The position numbers and the translations under genes are program-made. 64,000 bases of DNA, from positions 1 to 64,000 of the forward strand of contig NZ_FQWX01000004.1 of the NCBI RefSeq assembly GCF_900129815.1. Reading direction: 5' to 3'. The DNA comes from Asaccharospora irregularis DSM 2635 (GTDB lineage Bacteria > Bacillota > Clostridia > Peptostreptococcales > Peptostreptococcaceae). Under the pieces are notes generated by a model, which was not told the DNA's origin, ran no database searches, and was given only the letters and a program-made list of their open reading frames with translations. Below, piece after piece: positions 47,179-55,590 of this stretch (the stretch's first letter is position 1; every line of letters begins with the position of its first letter).

Positions 47179-47658
47179 ATGAACATAAATATTATTACTG
47201 TAGGAAAATTAAAAGAGAAATATTTGAAGTTGGGAATAGATGAATTCAAAAAGAGATTGTCTAAGTACTGTAAACTAGAAATTATAGAATTGGATGATGA
47301 GAAGGCCCCAGAAAATCTAAGCGACAAAGAGATGGAAATGATAAAAGATAAAGAAGGAAAGAAGATTCTCGGTAAGGTAAAGGGAAATAGCTATGTTATA
47401 GCCCTTGCGATAGACGGAAAGAACTTGTCTTCTGAAGAACTGGCTAGCACTATTGAGAGTTTGGGCGTTAGGGGCAATAGTCATATTACTTTTGTTATAG
47501 GAGGATCCTTGGGGCTATCTGATGAGGTTCTAGAGAGAGCTGACTATAAGTTATCTTTTTCTAAGATGACTTTTCCTCATCAGTTGATGAGGCTGATTCT
47601 TTTGGAACAGGTTTATAGGGCTTTTAGGATTAATAAGGGAGAACCGTATCACAAGTAG
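47179..47658 (+). CDS. rlmH: 23S rRNA (pseudouridine1915-N3)-methyltransferase RlmH
   Basis: A 159-residue SPOUT methyltransferase with [18 protein letters not shown] and the knot-proximal [31 protein letters not shown] end. It acts on the mature ribosome at helix 69. AGAGGAG precedes the ATG; 11 bp after walJ. Confidence 0.97.
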   Translation: MNINIITVGKLKEKYLKLGIDEFKKRLSKYCKLEIIELDDEKAPENLSDKEMEMIKDKEGKKILGKVKGNSYVIALAIDGKNLSSEELASTIESLGVRGNSHITFVIGGSLGLSDEVLERADYKLSFSKMTFPHQLMRLILLEQVYRAFRINKGEPYHK

Positions 47659-47663
47659 CTGCA

Positions 47664-47854
47664 AAATTTTTGTTTATTTTTGATAAAGAAGAAATGGGAT
47701 TAGATTTTCAAATGTTAAAAAAGGAATAAATCCAAGAACTAAAGAAAAAAGAAGAGATACATATCTTGTAGAGATGTTAAGAAATAATAACTTGTCAGAA
47801 GTAGATTTTCAAAAAATGAATATGAAAATTTTATCATATGACCTTGATATATAA
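47664..47854 (+). pseudogene. Frameshifted 3' gene fragment
   Basis: One frame gives FDKEEMGLDFQMLKK and then stops; restoring one A in the homopolymer near 47717-47722 would continue it as GINPRTKEKRRDTYLVEM and on through VDFQKMNMKILSYDLDI to the stop. No start or N-terminal part is seen. Family not recognised. It may be the tail of a lost accessory gene, or a sequencing error could explain the shift. Confidence 0.5.
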
Positions 47855-47857
47855 ATA

Positions 47858-47899
47858 TAAAAGGCAAGTAGAGGCTAAAACTACTTGCTTTTTCATTGT
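47858..47899 (+). terminator. Terminator after the fragment
   Basis: GCAAGTAG pairs with CTACTTGC, followed by TTTTTCATT. Confidence 0.85.
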
Positions 47900-48034
47900 A
47901 ACAATAATTATGAAGTTTAAAATTATTAAAAAAATCTTTATATATAGTATATAAAGGTTGATATTAAGTAATATTTTAAGTTACTATAATAAAAATTAAT
48001 AAAGTAAGTTTATATAAATGGAGGAGGTTGAGTA

Positions 48035-48589
48035 ATGAAATTTTATTTGGATAAATTGACAGTTGCGTATTGTTTTCAATCAAAAGACTACATATCATTT
48101 GAAATATTACCATATGAAAACCCATACTATGATGTTAGAGATATAGAAAATGAAGAGTTAATTTATAGAGATAAATATGTTGATTCATGTATAGATTGTG
48201 CTTGTAAAGTATGGAGCAATTGTAATTTTTCAGATAATTTAGCTGTTATATATGAAGACAAATATAATGAGTCTAAAAAAAGAGAAAATGAATTTGTTGA
48301 AATGTGTTTGGGGTCTACTGAATGTACTACTTTCCCATTTGAATGGATTGATGATGAAGAAAAATATTATGGAACACGGTATGTTTGGGAAACAAATAGA
48401 ATAAATATTGAAAAACTTTTTAGAGGGATCATTGTTTCTGATATAGGAGATAATACTGAGCTTGATTGTGCAGTTTATATAATAGATAAAGAAACAGATA
48501 ATGTATTTTTTCTTTATGATGACAGGGGAATTCATGTATTTTCTAATAATTGCACATTTATAGAAAAGTTAAAGCAAATAAAAATATAA
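48035..48589 (+). CDS. DUF3885-like protein
   Basis: A 184-residue soluble protein, acidic and rich in aromatics. The C-terminal part (AVYIIDKETDNVFFLYDDRGIHVFSNN) resembles DUF3885, whose members end in a similar YDDRG block. The N-terminal half is less clear. GGAGG precedes the ATG. It is followed 45 bp later by an SF0329-like gene. Both kinds of gene are often found near polymorphic toxins as candidate immunity genes, but no toxin is present here. Confidence 0.55.
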   Translation: MKFYLDKLTVAYCFQSKDYISFEILPYENPYYDVRDIENEELIYRDKYVDSCIDCACKVWSNCNFSDNLAVIYEDKYNESKKRENEFVEMCLGSTECTTFPFEWIDDEEKYYGTRYVWETNRINIEKLFRGIIVSDIGDNTELDCAVYIIDKETDNVFFLYDDRGIHVFSNNCTFIEKLKQIKI

Positions 48590-48633
48590 TATTTAAATAG
48601 TAACTATCAGATATAGAATATAAGGAGGGGTAT

Positions 48634-49182
48634 ATGGGTAAATCATGGACTGGATTAAGGAAAGAATTAGAAGAAGAATTTTTATGTGAAAGTTTGAGAG
48701 GTCGTGTTCAGTATTTTTTAACACATTATCATGGAGCACCAGATAATTATGGGAGGTTTTGCGTGAGGGTTGATAAAAATGAGTATGCTATGGCAAATCC
48801 ATATGCATATTATGTGAAGGGATATCCTAATTTAGAATATTTGGCTAAACAGGAACTTGATATTCCAGAGAGAGAATGGATAGATGAAGATTGTTTATAT
48901 GATGAGAAAAATAAGGTGATTGAAGATGAAGTTGTAAATATATCAATAAATAATGGAGATTTTGATATTTATAACATTACAGATGCAATTAGAGAATATA
49001 AAGAATTACCTATCGTGAAAAGTATTGTATCGGAAAATCCAATTGTTAGGATGTTTGCTGTAATGGATAGACGTATAGGAAAAAGAACACTTAAAAAATT
49101 AGCCAAAGAAGTTGATACACAACCTAAATGGTTACAATTCTTCTACAAACTACGCTTAGACTCTGAAAATATTTATTATTAA
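48634..49182 (+). CDS. SF0329-like family protein
   Basis: A 182-residue soluble protein beginning SWTGLRKELEEEFLCESLRG, followed by RVQYFLTHYHGAPDNYGRFCV. It ends with VMDRRIGKRTLKKLAKE and QPKWLQFFYKLRLDSE. This pattern recalls the family NCBI calls SF0329; no catalytic motif is recognised. GAGGGG ribosome site. A strong terminator follows. Confidence 0.55.
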   Translation: MGKSWTGLRKELEEEFLCESLRGRVQYFLTHYHGAPDNYGRFCVRVDKNEYAMANPYAYYVKGYPNLEYLAKQELDIPEREWIDEDCLYDEKNKVIEDEVVNISINNGDFDIYNITDAIREYKELPIVKSIVSENPIVRMFAVMDRRIGKRTLKKLAKEVDTQPKWLQFFYKLRLDSENIYY

Positions 49183-49224
49183 AGTTATTAAATATAGATA
49201 ATATTATGTACATAAATTTATAAA

Positions 49225-49268
49225 AATATAGAGTTAGACGATATATATTGTCTAACTCTATATTTTTT
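49225..49268 (+). terminator. Terminator after the SF0329-like gene
   Basis: A 15-bp stem (AATATAGAGTTAGAC with its complement, 49250-49264), then TTTTTTG. Confidence 0.9.
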
Positions 49269-49472
49269 GTATAACAAAGATATTTACAAATCAGTCAAAT
49301 ATAAGATGTGAAATCGTACCTTAAAAAGTAAAAATTAATATTGCATTTCAGCGAGCATGTGAAAAAAAGTCTGTAAATTACAAAATTAACAGATTTCTAT
49401 GATAATATTAAATTATTATACGAGTCTGTTTTACTATGGAAAAAAGAGAAACTAAGTGAAGGAAAGAAAAGT

Positions 49473-49609
49473 ATAATAGGAGGATTAATTGAAGAATATG
49501 ATATTCAAAGTGCTGAGGATTACAAGATGAATTAAAAGATTTTCTTAGTGGAACAATGCAAAATATTCTTAAAGTGGAGTTGGATATTCAGTATCAAAGG
49601 GTGTTATGA
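49473..49609 (+). pseudogene. IS256-type transposase relic, N-terminal part
   Basis: A broken frame reads IIGGLIEEYDIQSAEDL and, shifted by one base, QDELKDFLSGTMQNILKVELDIQ. This matches the start region of mutator/IS256 transposases (ExYDIKTAEDLQ.ALKDLxGxTxQxMLxAELD). Frameshift and stops make it nonfunctional. The mid part is missing. Confidence 0.5.
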
Positions 49610-49651
49610 CAGATTTAGGAACTTTAACTGTAACACCGTCATGTTCAGGGC

Positions 49652-49783
49652 GAAGCTTTAGTAAAAGCTATTGGACAAAAGATGCTGGAACATATTACTT
49701 TTAAACTTGTAGATAATGAATTAATAGAAAATAGAAGTTTTTTGAAACATATCTCAAATCAAATTATGTTATATAAAAAATAG
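49652..49783 (+). pseudogene. Unidentified gene remnant
   Basis: An open 43-codon stretch (EALVKAIGQKMLEHITFKL...) with no start; I do not recognise it. It lies between the two transposase relics and has no ribosome site. Confidence 0.3.
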
Positions 49784-50145
49784 AGTAATTAAAAAATAAA
49801 ATGCTTAATTAATTCATATCTTAGAACTCAAAAATCTGTTCTAAGATATTTTTTACTAAAAAGCTTTCTTTAGAACTAGTACGGAGAACGAAACATAAGT
49901 AAGGGAATGTGTTTTAAAACATAAAAGCGGTATAACTAATAAAAGATACGGCTTTTAATTGAGGAAGAAGTTTTTCTATATATTCTACTAAAGGAACACT
50001 ATCAGATAAAAGAACAATATTTGTCAGCTTTAAAAGAATATCTTTACATAAGTTTTTTTCAGAATCATTTTTTAGATTAGGTTGATTAAGATAAATAGCT
50101 CTTATAGATGATTATATAGATTTAAACTAGTATATAAAATCAATT

Positions 50146-50265
50146 TATCATGCTTCTAACGAAGAACAAGCTCACCCAACAATGCTTAAAGTAACCGAAA
50201 AATGGTCTCTATCTCTTAGAAACTGGCGGAAAGTTTTTTACAGTCTCACTTTACACTATCTATAG
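50146..50265 (+). pseudogene. IS256-type transposase relic, C-terminal part
   Basis: A 39-codon open stretch, YHASNEEQAHPTMLKVTEK then WSLSLRNWRKVF, resembles the C-terminal region of mutator-type transposases (A..EAL..L.EKWxxKYPxAxxSWxxNW..L..FF). No start codon; not functional. Confidence 0.4.
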
Positions 50266-50320
50266 TTCCAAAAAACTTAACATATTAATAATAAGCTGTA
50301 TTCTATCATATATTTTATAC

Positions 50321-50662
50321 TTATTTTGCCACATAATAGGAGTCAATCGACATAATTATTTCTTCGTGTACAATAAGTACCTTGTCTGCATTTTCACCTA
50401 TAGCCTCATAAACAGTACATTTAGGAAGGTCTCCCTGCTTATTAATTATTGCTATCTTTTTTCCCCTTTTAATATCCTGAAATTTTTCCATAAAATCAGG
50501 CTCAGAATAGATTGAATAGTTAATATTATTATATGTAAAACTTTCATCATTATTTCTATTTATATGGGGTAAAAACGGAGAAAATCTCCACAAATAGAAT
50601 ATAAAACAAGCTAGAAATATTGATAGCACAATCAAAATTTTAAAGTTATTATTTTTTTTCAT
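50321..50662 (-). CDS. Small membrane-anchored protein of unknown function
   Basis: A 113-residue protein with one N-terminal membrane segment (FKILIVLSIFLACFIFYLW) followed by an outside domain of ~85 residues. I do not recognise the domain. Start follows a weak AGGGTG-type sequence ~10 nt before. It lies in the decayed accessory region and is not clearly in an operon. Confidence 0.5.
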   Translation of the reverse strand: MKKNNNFKILIVLSIFLACFIFYLWRFSPFLPHINRNNDESFTYNNINYSIYSEPDFMEKFQDIKRGKKIAIINKQGDLPKCTVYEAIGENADKVLIVHEEIIMSIDSYYVAK

Positions 50663-50812
50663 AGTATACTAAATTCACCCTTTCTTAATCATTTACTAAT
50701 AAAAATAACTAGATAAATGTTTTATTCCTAAACTTAAAAGCAAATATTGCAAAATATAAAATTACAGAAACTAAGAGTGTTAATATGCTTTTTATTGTAG
50801 TACTTTTAGCCT

Positions 50813-50968
50813 CTAAGCTGTAATATTTCCCATTGTTCGCCCATTAATATAGTTTCCATTGTTAAAAGTTCTGCTAAAACTTGAATTATACCCAAAACAA
50901 GAACCTACCATAGTAAATACTAATGTACTTGTTATAATTACTATTGACTTTAACTTTTTACTCATCAT
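50813..50968 (-). CDS. Small secreted or membrane peptide, possibly frameshifted
   Basis: A 51-residue protein starting MMSKKLKSIVIITSTLVFTM, with a signal-like N-terminus and a mature part rich in Asn, Ser, Gly, Thr (YNSSFSRTFNNGNYINGRTMG). Start chosen from GGAG just upstream; a longer frame upstream has no site. In another frame, the bases after ~50836 continue NGKYYSLEAKSTTIKSIL plus a membrane helix to a stop at 50709, so the original gene may be longer and now frameshifted. Confidence 0.4.
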   Translation of the reverse strand: MMSKKLKSIVIITSTLVFTMVGSCFGYNSSFSRTFNNGNYINGRTMGNITA

Positions 50969-50998
50969 AATTTCTCCTATATATACCAATAAATTCAT

Positions 50999-51234
50999 TT
51001 TTATACGTTAATTACTATAACATAAATTGTAGAAGATATAAAAATAATAATAGATGAAATTAATCTAAGTTTCGACAACAAGATATATTACTATACTATA
51101 TCTAAACAACTTTTGAGCTATTTTAGTTTTAGTTAGTTATTTTTTTATTGTAAACATAGTAAAAGAAAAGACTAAGGTATCTGGACTTATGGTAAGGGTT
51201 CCGGGAAAAGGTACACCAACACTCCACAGCTAAT
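50999..51234. other. Non-coding remnant DNA before the permease pseudogene
   Basis: No intact gene. Near 51180-51230 a frame reads VRVPGKGTPTLHS, possibly the degraded N-terminal part of the same permease. Confidence 0.3.
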
Positions 51235-51494
51235 CTATTCAGAGTGAGTATAGGTTTTTCAATAGCATTAGCTGCATTTTTGCCGGTTTATGTAAATACT
51301 ATTAGGGGTGAAGCGATGTAGATGAAATTCTAATACATGCATCTAGAGTTCTTGGAGCTGTAATGATGGACTTTAGGATGCTTGGAAATGTAGATATTAT
51401 AATAGTGTGCATGATAGATATTTCAATATGGGGCAGGATTTATGATTTAATTTTACAGGGAGTATTTAAATTTTTAACTCCTTATATTAAGTAG
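51235..51494 (+). pseudogene. ABC transporter permease remnant (SsuC/NrtB-like)
   Basis: Two frames give LFRVSIGFSIALAAFLPVYV...IRG and then DEILIHASRVLGA followed by DFRMLGNVDIIIVCMIDISIWGRIYDL. These match the BPD-type permeases of sulfonate/nitrate/taurine importers (SLxRVxxGF; the EAA-loop EAARVLGA; the end with VFxGMIVIGLLGxxxDLLL). A stop, a frameshift and a deletion between the EAA loop and the C-terminal region make it nonfunctional. Confidence 0.6.
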
Positions 51495-51518
51495 AGATGA
51501 ATATTATTAAGAGAAACT

Positions 51519-51716
51519 ATGCTTGAAATAAAAGACATCACAGTTGAGTTTGAAAACAATAAAGAGAAAAAAAGAGTTTTGAACTCTACTTACCTAGATA
51601 TTAAAAAAGGTAAAATAGTAAGTATAATAGGTCCAAGCGGTTGTGGAAAATCTACTTTTTTAAGTGTGATTGGAGGAATAAATACCTATACATTTAATTT
51701 TTCAAAAATAACTTAG
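51519..51716 (+). pseudogene. Truncated ABC ATPase (SsuB/NrtC-like)
   Basis: A 65-residue open frame begins MLEIKDITVEFENNKEKKRV and contains Walker A IIGPSGCGKSTFLSVIGG, then changes to unrelated sequence and stops. Q-loop, signature and Walker B are missing. It follows the permease remnant in the usual order. The break coincides with a 24-bp perfect palindrome (51709-51732). Confidence 0.7.
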
Positions 51717-51732
51717 TAAGCTTACTAAGTTA
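51709..51732. repeat. 24-bp perfect palindrome at the ATPase truncation
   Basis: TAACTTAGTAAG is followed directly by its complement. It abuts the end of the truncated ATPase gene. As RNA it would be a loopless stem; as DNA it may be an old element end or joint. Confidence 0.8.
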
Positions 51733-52116
51733 AAGTTATAATAGTACAATAATCTTTATATATAAAAATAACTAAAAGACTCGCTTAATCAAAATTAGAG
51801 TAGATATGTGATATAATAGCCCTTGTAAAAGCATAAAAGTCCAACAAGGTAGCTCTATAAGCAAAATACAAATTATTGGAATAATTATATATTCAAATAA
51901 CTACAAGTTATTATTAATCAACAGACTTTTGGAGTATAACCAGAAGTAATTTAACTTGTATTAATGCTTGCAATGTCAAACTTATTGCTAGTAAATGGTT
52001 AATAGTATAAATAATAATCAGTACATTGGTTGTAATTCTTAATTTTAATATTTAGAAAATTAATTGTATTTAAAAATAAAAAGACATTAAAAATTTAATT
52101 TGGAGGAGATGATTAT
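51733..52116 (+). other. Long leader/intergenic region before the glycosyltransferase
   Basis: An extended -10 TGaTATAAT ends at 51817, giving a leader of ~290 nt. A hairpin pairs ACTTTTGG with CCAGAAGT (about 51944-51966). No known riboswitch class was recognised; nothing codes. Confidence 0.4.
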
Positions 52117-53043
52117 ATGAAAAAAATAGCGGTATTAGTACCATGTTATAACGAGGAATTGACTATAAAAGCAGTTATCAATGATTTTAAAAATGTAATT
52201 CCAGATGCTGATATTTATGTTTATGATAATAACTCAAAAGATAAAACTGCACAAATAGCAAGAGAAGAGGGAGCTATAGTCGTTAGAGAATATCGCCAGG
52301 GCAAAGGCAATGTAGTAAGAAGTATGTTCAGAGACATAGAGGCGGATGTATATATAATGGTCGACGGTGACGATACATATCCTGCTAAGGATGCATATAA
52401 TGTTGCAAAACTTGTAATGGAAGGAAAGGCGGATATGGCGATAGGGGATAGGCTATCGAGTACGTATTTTACGGAAAATAAGAGACCGTTTCACAATACA
52501 GGAAACAGATTGGTTAGAGCTTTGATAAATAAAATATTTAAGAGTGATATAAAAGATATAATGACAGGATGTAGAGCGTTTAATAGAAAATTTGTAAAAT
52601 CTTTCCCAGTTTTATCTAAAGGTTTTGAAATAGAGACGGAAATGAGTATACATGCATTAGATAAAAGATTTTTAATCGGAGAAGTAGAGATAGATTATAG
52701 AGATAGACCGGATGGAAGTCAGTCAAAACTAAACACGTTTAGAGATGGATTTAAAGTACTAAAAACTATATTAAATTTATACAAAGATTACAAACCACTA
52801 TCATTTTTTGGAAGTATCTCAGCTGTATTATTTATAATAGGTGTATTAGCATTTGTACCTGTATTTTTAGGATTTATAAAAACTGGATTAGTAGCCAAAT
52901 TCCCAACTTTAATAGTATCAATTGGACTTATGACATCTGCATTGGTATCGTTAGCGTGTGGGTTTATACTAGATACAGTTAAGAAGCACTCAGATCAATT
53001 TTATGAAATAGCAATGAATTTATTAGAGAAAGGTGATAAATAA
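52117..53043 (+). CDS. Family 2 glycosyltransferase with two C-terminal membrane segments
   Basis: A 308-residue GT2 enzyme: N-terminal VLVPCYNEELTIKAVI, the nucleotide-sugar site DNNSKDKT, DXD-like VDGDDTYPA, and GSQSKLN before two C-terminal membrane segments (about 228-250 and 262-285). This is the DPM1/polyprenyl-phosphate sugar transferase layout; the product is probably a lipid-linked sugar. Next gene, 3 bp away, is a polytopic membrane protein that might use it. Confidence 0.85.
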   Translation: MKKIAVLVPCYNEELTIKAVINDFKNVIPDADIYVYDNNSKDKTAQIAREEGAIVVREYRQGKGNVVRSMFRDIEADVYIMVDGDDTYPAKDAYNVAKLVMEGKADMAIGDRLSSTYFTENKRPFHNTGNRLVRALINKIFKSDIKDIMTGCRAFNRKFVKSFPVLSKGFEIETEMSIHALDKRFLIGEVEIDYRDRPDGSQSKLNTFRDGFKVLKTILNLYKDYKPLSFFGSISAVLFIIGVLAFVPVFLGFIKTGLVAKFPTLIVSIGLMTSALVSLACGFILDTVKKHSDQFYEIAMNLLEKGDK

Positions 53044-53046
53044 TAT

Positions 53047-54342
53047 ATGGACTTAGATAAATCAAAAAATATCTTAGGAAAAACTAAAAAATTATCATTT
53101 TTATATATTAGCCTGATGGTTATATTTTTATTAACTATGTCTTTATCATATGCTATACCTAATAAAAGCATAATCAACCATACTAGAGAATCGATACCAC
53201 TACTTAAGTATGAGGGATTGTATCCAAAGGTAATGTCGGATTCTTATTCTAACCAACTAGATAATTTTACTGATTCATGGATGTTGAGTATAGCCATAGG
53301 TGGTGACAATAGTCATCCAATAAAGTCTGCACTTGAGAATTCATTTAAAAATGATAAGGAGATTGAGAGTAAAATAGACAACCTAGCTAAAACAATAGAT
53401 AGTGATAGTGCGAAGCGGGGTTCATACAGTAGATATTGGCATGGATATTTGATAGTTCTTAGACCATTACTAACAAAGTTTAATTACGAGGAGATAAGAT
53501 ACCTAAACTCATTTATGATAATGGCTGTTTTTATGTTGGTTTGCTATTTGATAAAAAGAGAACTTGGGGCTAAATATTCATTTACCTTCCTAATAACTAT
53601 GATTGCAATAAAGATACTTATAGCTCCTATGTCACTTCAATTTTCAAATATGTTTTATGTAACGTTTTTTAGTATGATAGCAGTACTTATTTATCATAAA
53701 AAAATAAAGCAGGATGATTTAAGTATATATACTTTTTTTGCAATAGGTTCTGTAACTAGTTTTATGGATTTATTGACAACACCTATTTTATCATTAGGGA
53801 TACCATTAATAACATATATTTTGTTGGAAGAAAGTGAAAGTAAATTTATAGAAAACTTTATAAATATAATAAAATTGTCTACTATATGGACATTAGGATA
53901 CGCAGTAACTTGGGCATCAAAATGGGTATTAGCAAGTATTGTGCTTAGAAGAAACATAATAAAAGAGTCGTTATCACAAATATTGGTTAGGACATCTTCA
54001 GTAGCAGCAAATACAGTACTAAATAGACATGAAGTAATACAAAAAAATACAGAGTTAATATTTGATGATTTTACAATAAAGATATTTTTAGCGGCACTTG
54101 TTTTATGGCTAGTACTATTAGTTATTTATAAAAAAAATAAAATAATTAATATGATTCCTGTGCTTATAATAAGTGTATATCCATTTATATGGTATTCAGT
54201 ATTGAAGAACCATTCATATATGCATTTTTGGTTTACTTATAGAAGCTTAGGTGTAACAGTATTTTCATTGTTAACATTTATGGCTTACTCAATAGATACA
54301 TCGAGGATTAAAAGTATTTTTAAAAAACATGCTAAGAGATAA
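53047..54342 (+). CDS. Polytopic membrane protein, possible GT-C-type partner
   Basis: A 431-residue protein with about nine to ten membrane segments and a long loop between the first two (about 38-150) containing charged, conserved-looking residues. Membrane topology and tight spacing after a polyprenyl-sugar synthase suggest a GT-C-type glycosyltransferase or flippase-like enzyme; no family motif is recognised. ATG start lacks a strong ribosome site, so translation is probably coupled to the upstream gene. Confidence 0.65.
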   Translation: MDLDKSKNILGKTKKLSFLYISLMVIFLLTMSLSYAIPNKSIINHTRESIPLLKYEGLYPKVMSDSYSNQLDNFTDSWMLSIAIGGDNSHPIKSALENSFKNDKEIESKIDNLAKTIDSDSAKRGSYSRYWHGYLIVLRPLLTKFNYEEIRYLNSFMIMAVFMLVCYLIKRELGAKYSFTFLITMIAIKILIAPMSLQFSNMFYVTFFSMIAVLIYHKKIKQDDLSIYTFFAIGSVTSFMDLLTTPILSLGIPLITYILLEESESKFIENFINIIKLSTIWTLGYAVTWASKWVLASIVLRRNIIKESLSQILVRTSSVAANTVLNRHEVIQKNTELIFDDFTIKIFLAALVLWLVLLVIYKKNKIINMIPVLIISVYPFIWYSVLKNHSYMHFWFTYRSLGVTVFSLLTFMAYSIDTSRIKSIFKKHAKR

Positions 54343-54435
54343 TATATTTAAATTTAATATAGAAATAAGGTAGTTATAGAGTTTGTTAAATGCGAGGGTT
54401 AGAGAAATAAAAATTTTAAAATTATATTAAGAAAT

Positions 54436-54474
54436 TAGCACTAATCTTTCCATGAGATAGTGCTTTTTCTATTT
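54436..54474 (+). terminator. Terminator after the membrane protein
   Basis: AGCACTA(A)TC pairs with GATAGTGCT, followed by TTTTTCTATTT. Confidence 0.75.
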
Positions 54475-54533
54475 ATTGAGTAATAGATGGTTACAATATA
54501 TAATATATATAAAAACCGGAAAGGGCTATACTT

Positions 54534-55340
54534 ATGATTAAAATAAAAAATAGGATTTGCTCAAACAATAAACAACCATCTCTTCTGTTGAGAAAAGAAG
54601 CTTTAGATGTTTTTATAATAAAACAAAAAAGAACTTGCTATGATTCGTTCTATCCATTTAAAATATTATCAAAAAATAGATTTGAAAGAATTGATTTTGA
54701 ACCAATTACTATATTGTACGGAGGAAATGGATCGGGCAAATCAACAGCATTAAATGTTATAGCAGAAAAAACACAGGTAGACAGAGACTCTATTTATAAT
54801 AAGTCCGATTTTTACTTAGATTATGTTAATATATGTGAAATGTATATTGAAGATAAAATCCCTGAAAATAGTAGAATTATAACAAGCGATGATGTATTTG
54901 ACTATATGTTAAATATTAGAAATATTAACCAAGGGGTTGATCAAAAAAGAGAAGAACTTTTCAAAGAATATTTAGAAATTAAAGGATCTAGTTTTCAAAT
55001 GAGTTCTCTAGAGGATTACGATGAATTAAAAAGAGTTAATAATGTTAAAAGTAAGACTCAATCTAAGTTTGTACGTGAAAACTTAATGAATAATGTCAGA
55101 GGATATTCTAATGGAGAAAATGCGTTTAGATATTTTAATGAGTATATAGAAAATAAAATTAATAGACAATTAAAGGAATCTAATCAAAAAAATTATGAGG
55201 AAAAGTTAATTTTAGAAAATAGGATGAGCAATATAATTTCAATGCTATGTATTGAGAGTAATATTGATAAAAAAGCTGAGTACGAGAAGGAGTATGAGTT
55301 AATTTTAACAAAATTAAAAATGTTTAATGATAAAATATAA
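54534..55340 (+). CDS. AAA-family ATPase lacking its Walker B half
   Basis: A 268-residue protein. The first ~215 residues follow a common ATPase family: FYPFKILSKNRFERIDFEP, Walker A YGGNGSGKSTALNVIAEK, IITSDDVFDYML and the ABC-like signature GYSNGENAFRYF. In relatives a Walker B (YLLDEPENSLS) and H-switch (STHSPF) follow at once. Here the sequence continues as a charged coiled coil (NRQLKESNQKNYEEKLILEN...) and ends. So it may bind ATP but should not hydrolyse it normally. Start follows weak signals (GGAAAGGG, ATG). Confidence 0.7.
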   Translation: MIKIKNRICSNNKQPSLLLRKEALDVFIIKQKRTCYDSFYPFKILSKNRFERIDFEPITILYGGNGSGKSTALNVIAEKTQVDRDSIYNKSDFYLDYVNICEMYIEDKIPENSRIITSDDVFDYMLNIRNINQGVDQKREELFKEYLEIKGSSFQMSSLEDYDELKRVNNVKSKTQSKFVRENLMNNVRGYSNGENAFRYFNEYIENKINRQLKESNQKNYEEKLILENRMSNIISMLCIESNIDKKAEYEKEYELILTKLKMFNDKI

Positions 55341-55590
55341 GTTAAAACTTACTTTAATATTGATTAATTTAATAATTAATATTAAAAATTTTATGACAAT
55401 TTGAGTATTTATTTACAACTAAATAAAAACATGCTACATTTACTGTATGCACATAAAAAATCTTGGGGCTTAGGAAAACGTTATATTAAAATGTGTAGTT
55501 AAGGGGTGGAGTACCTTTAGAAAGCTAAGGGTATTCTTTAAGAACATTAGTTAAAAATTAAACTATTAAAATTTAAGGGGGAAATTAAGA

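Noticed and set aside
51820-52116. c-di-GMP or other known riboswitch in the long leader
   Set aside because: Conserved cores of c-di-GMP-I/II, purine, SAM or cobalamin classes were not found; only simple hairpins.
55495-55545. T-box-like leader before the methionine lyase gene
   Set aside because: GGGTGGAGTACC looks a little like the T-box AGGGTGGNACC, but the match is broken, there is no specifier stem and no terminator follows at the right place.
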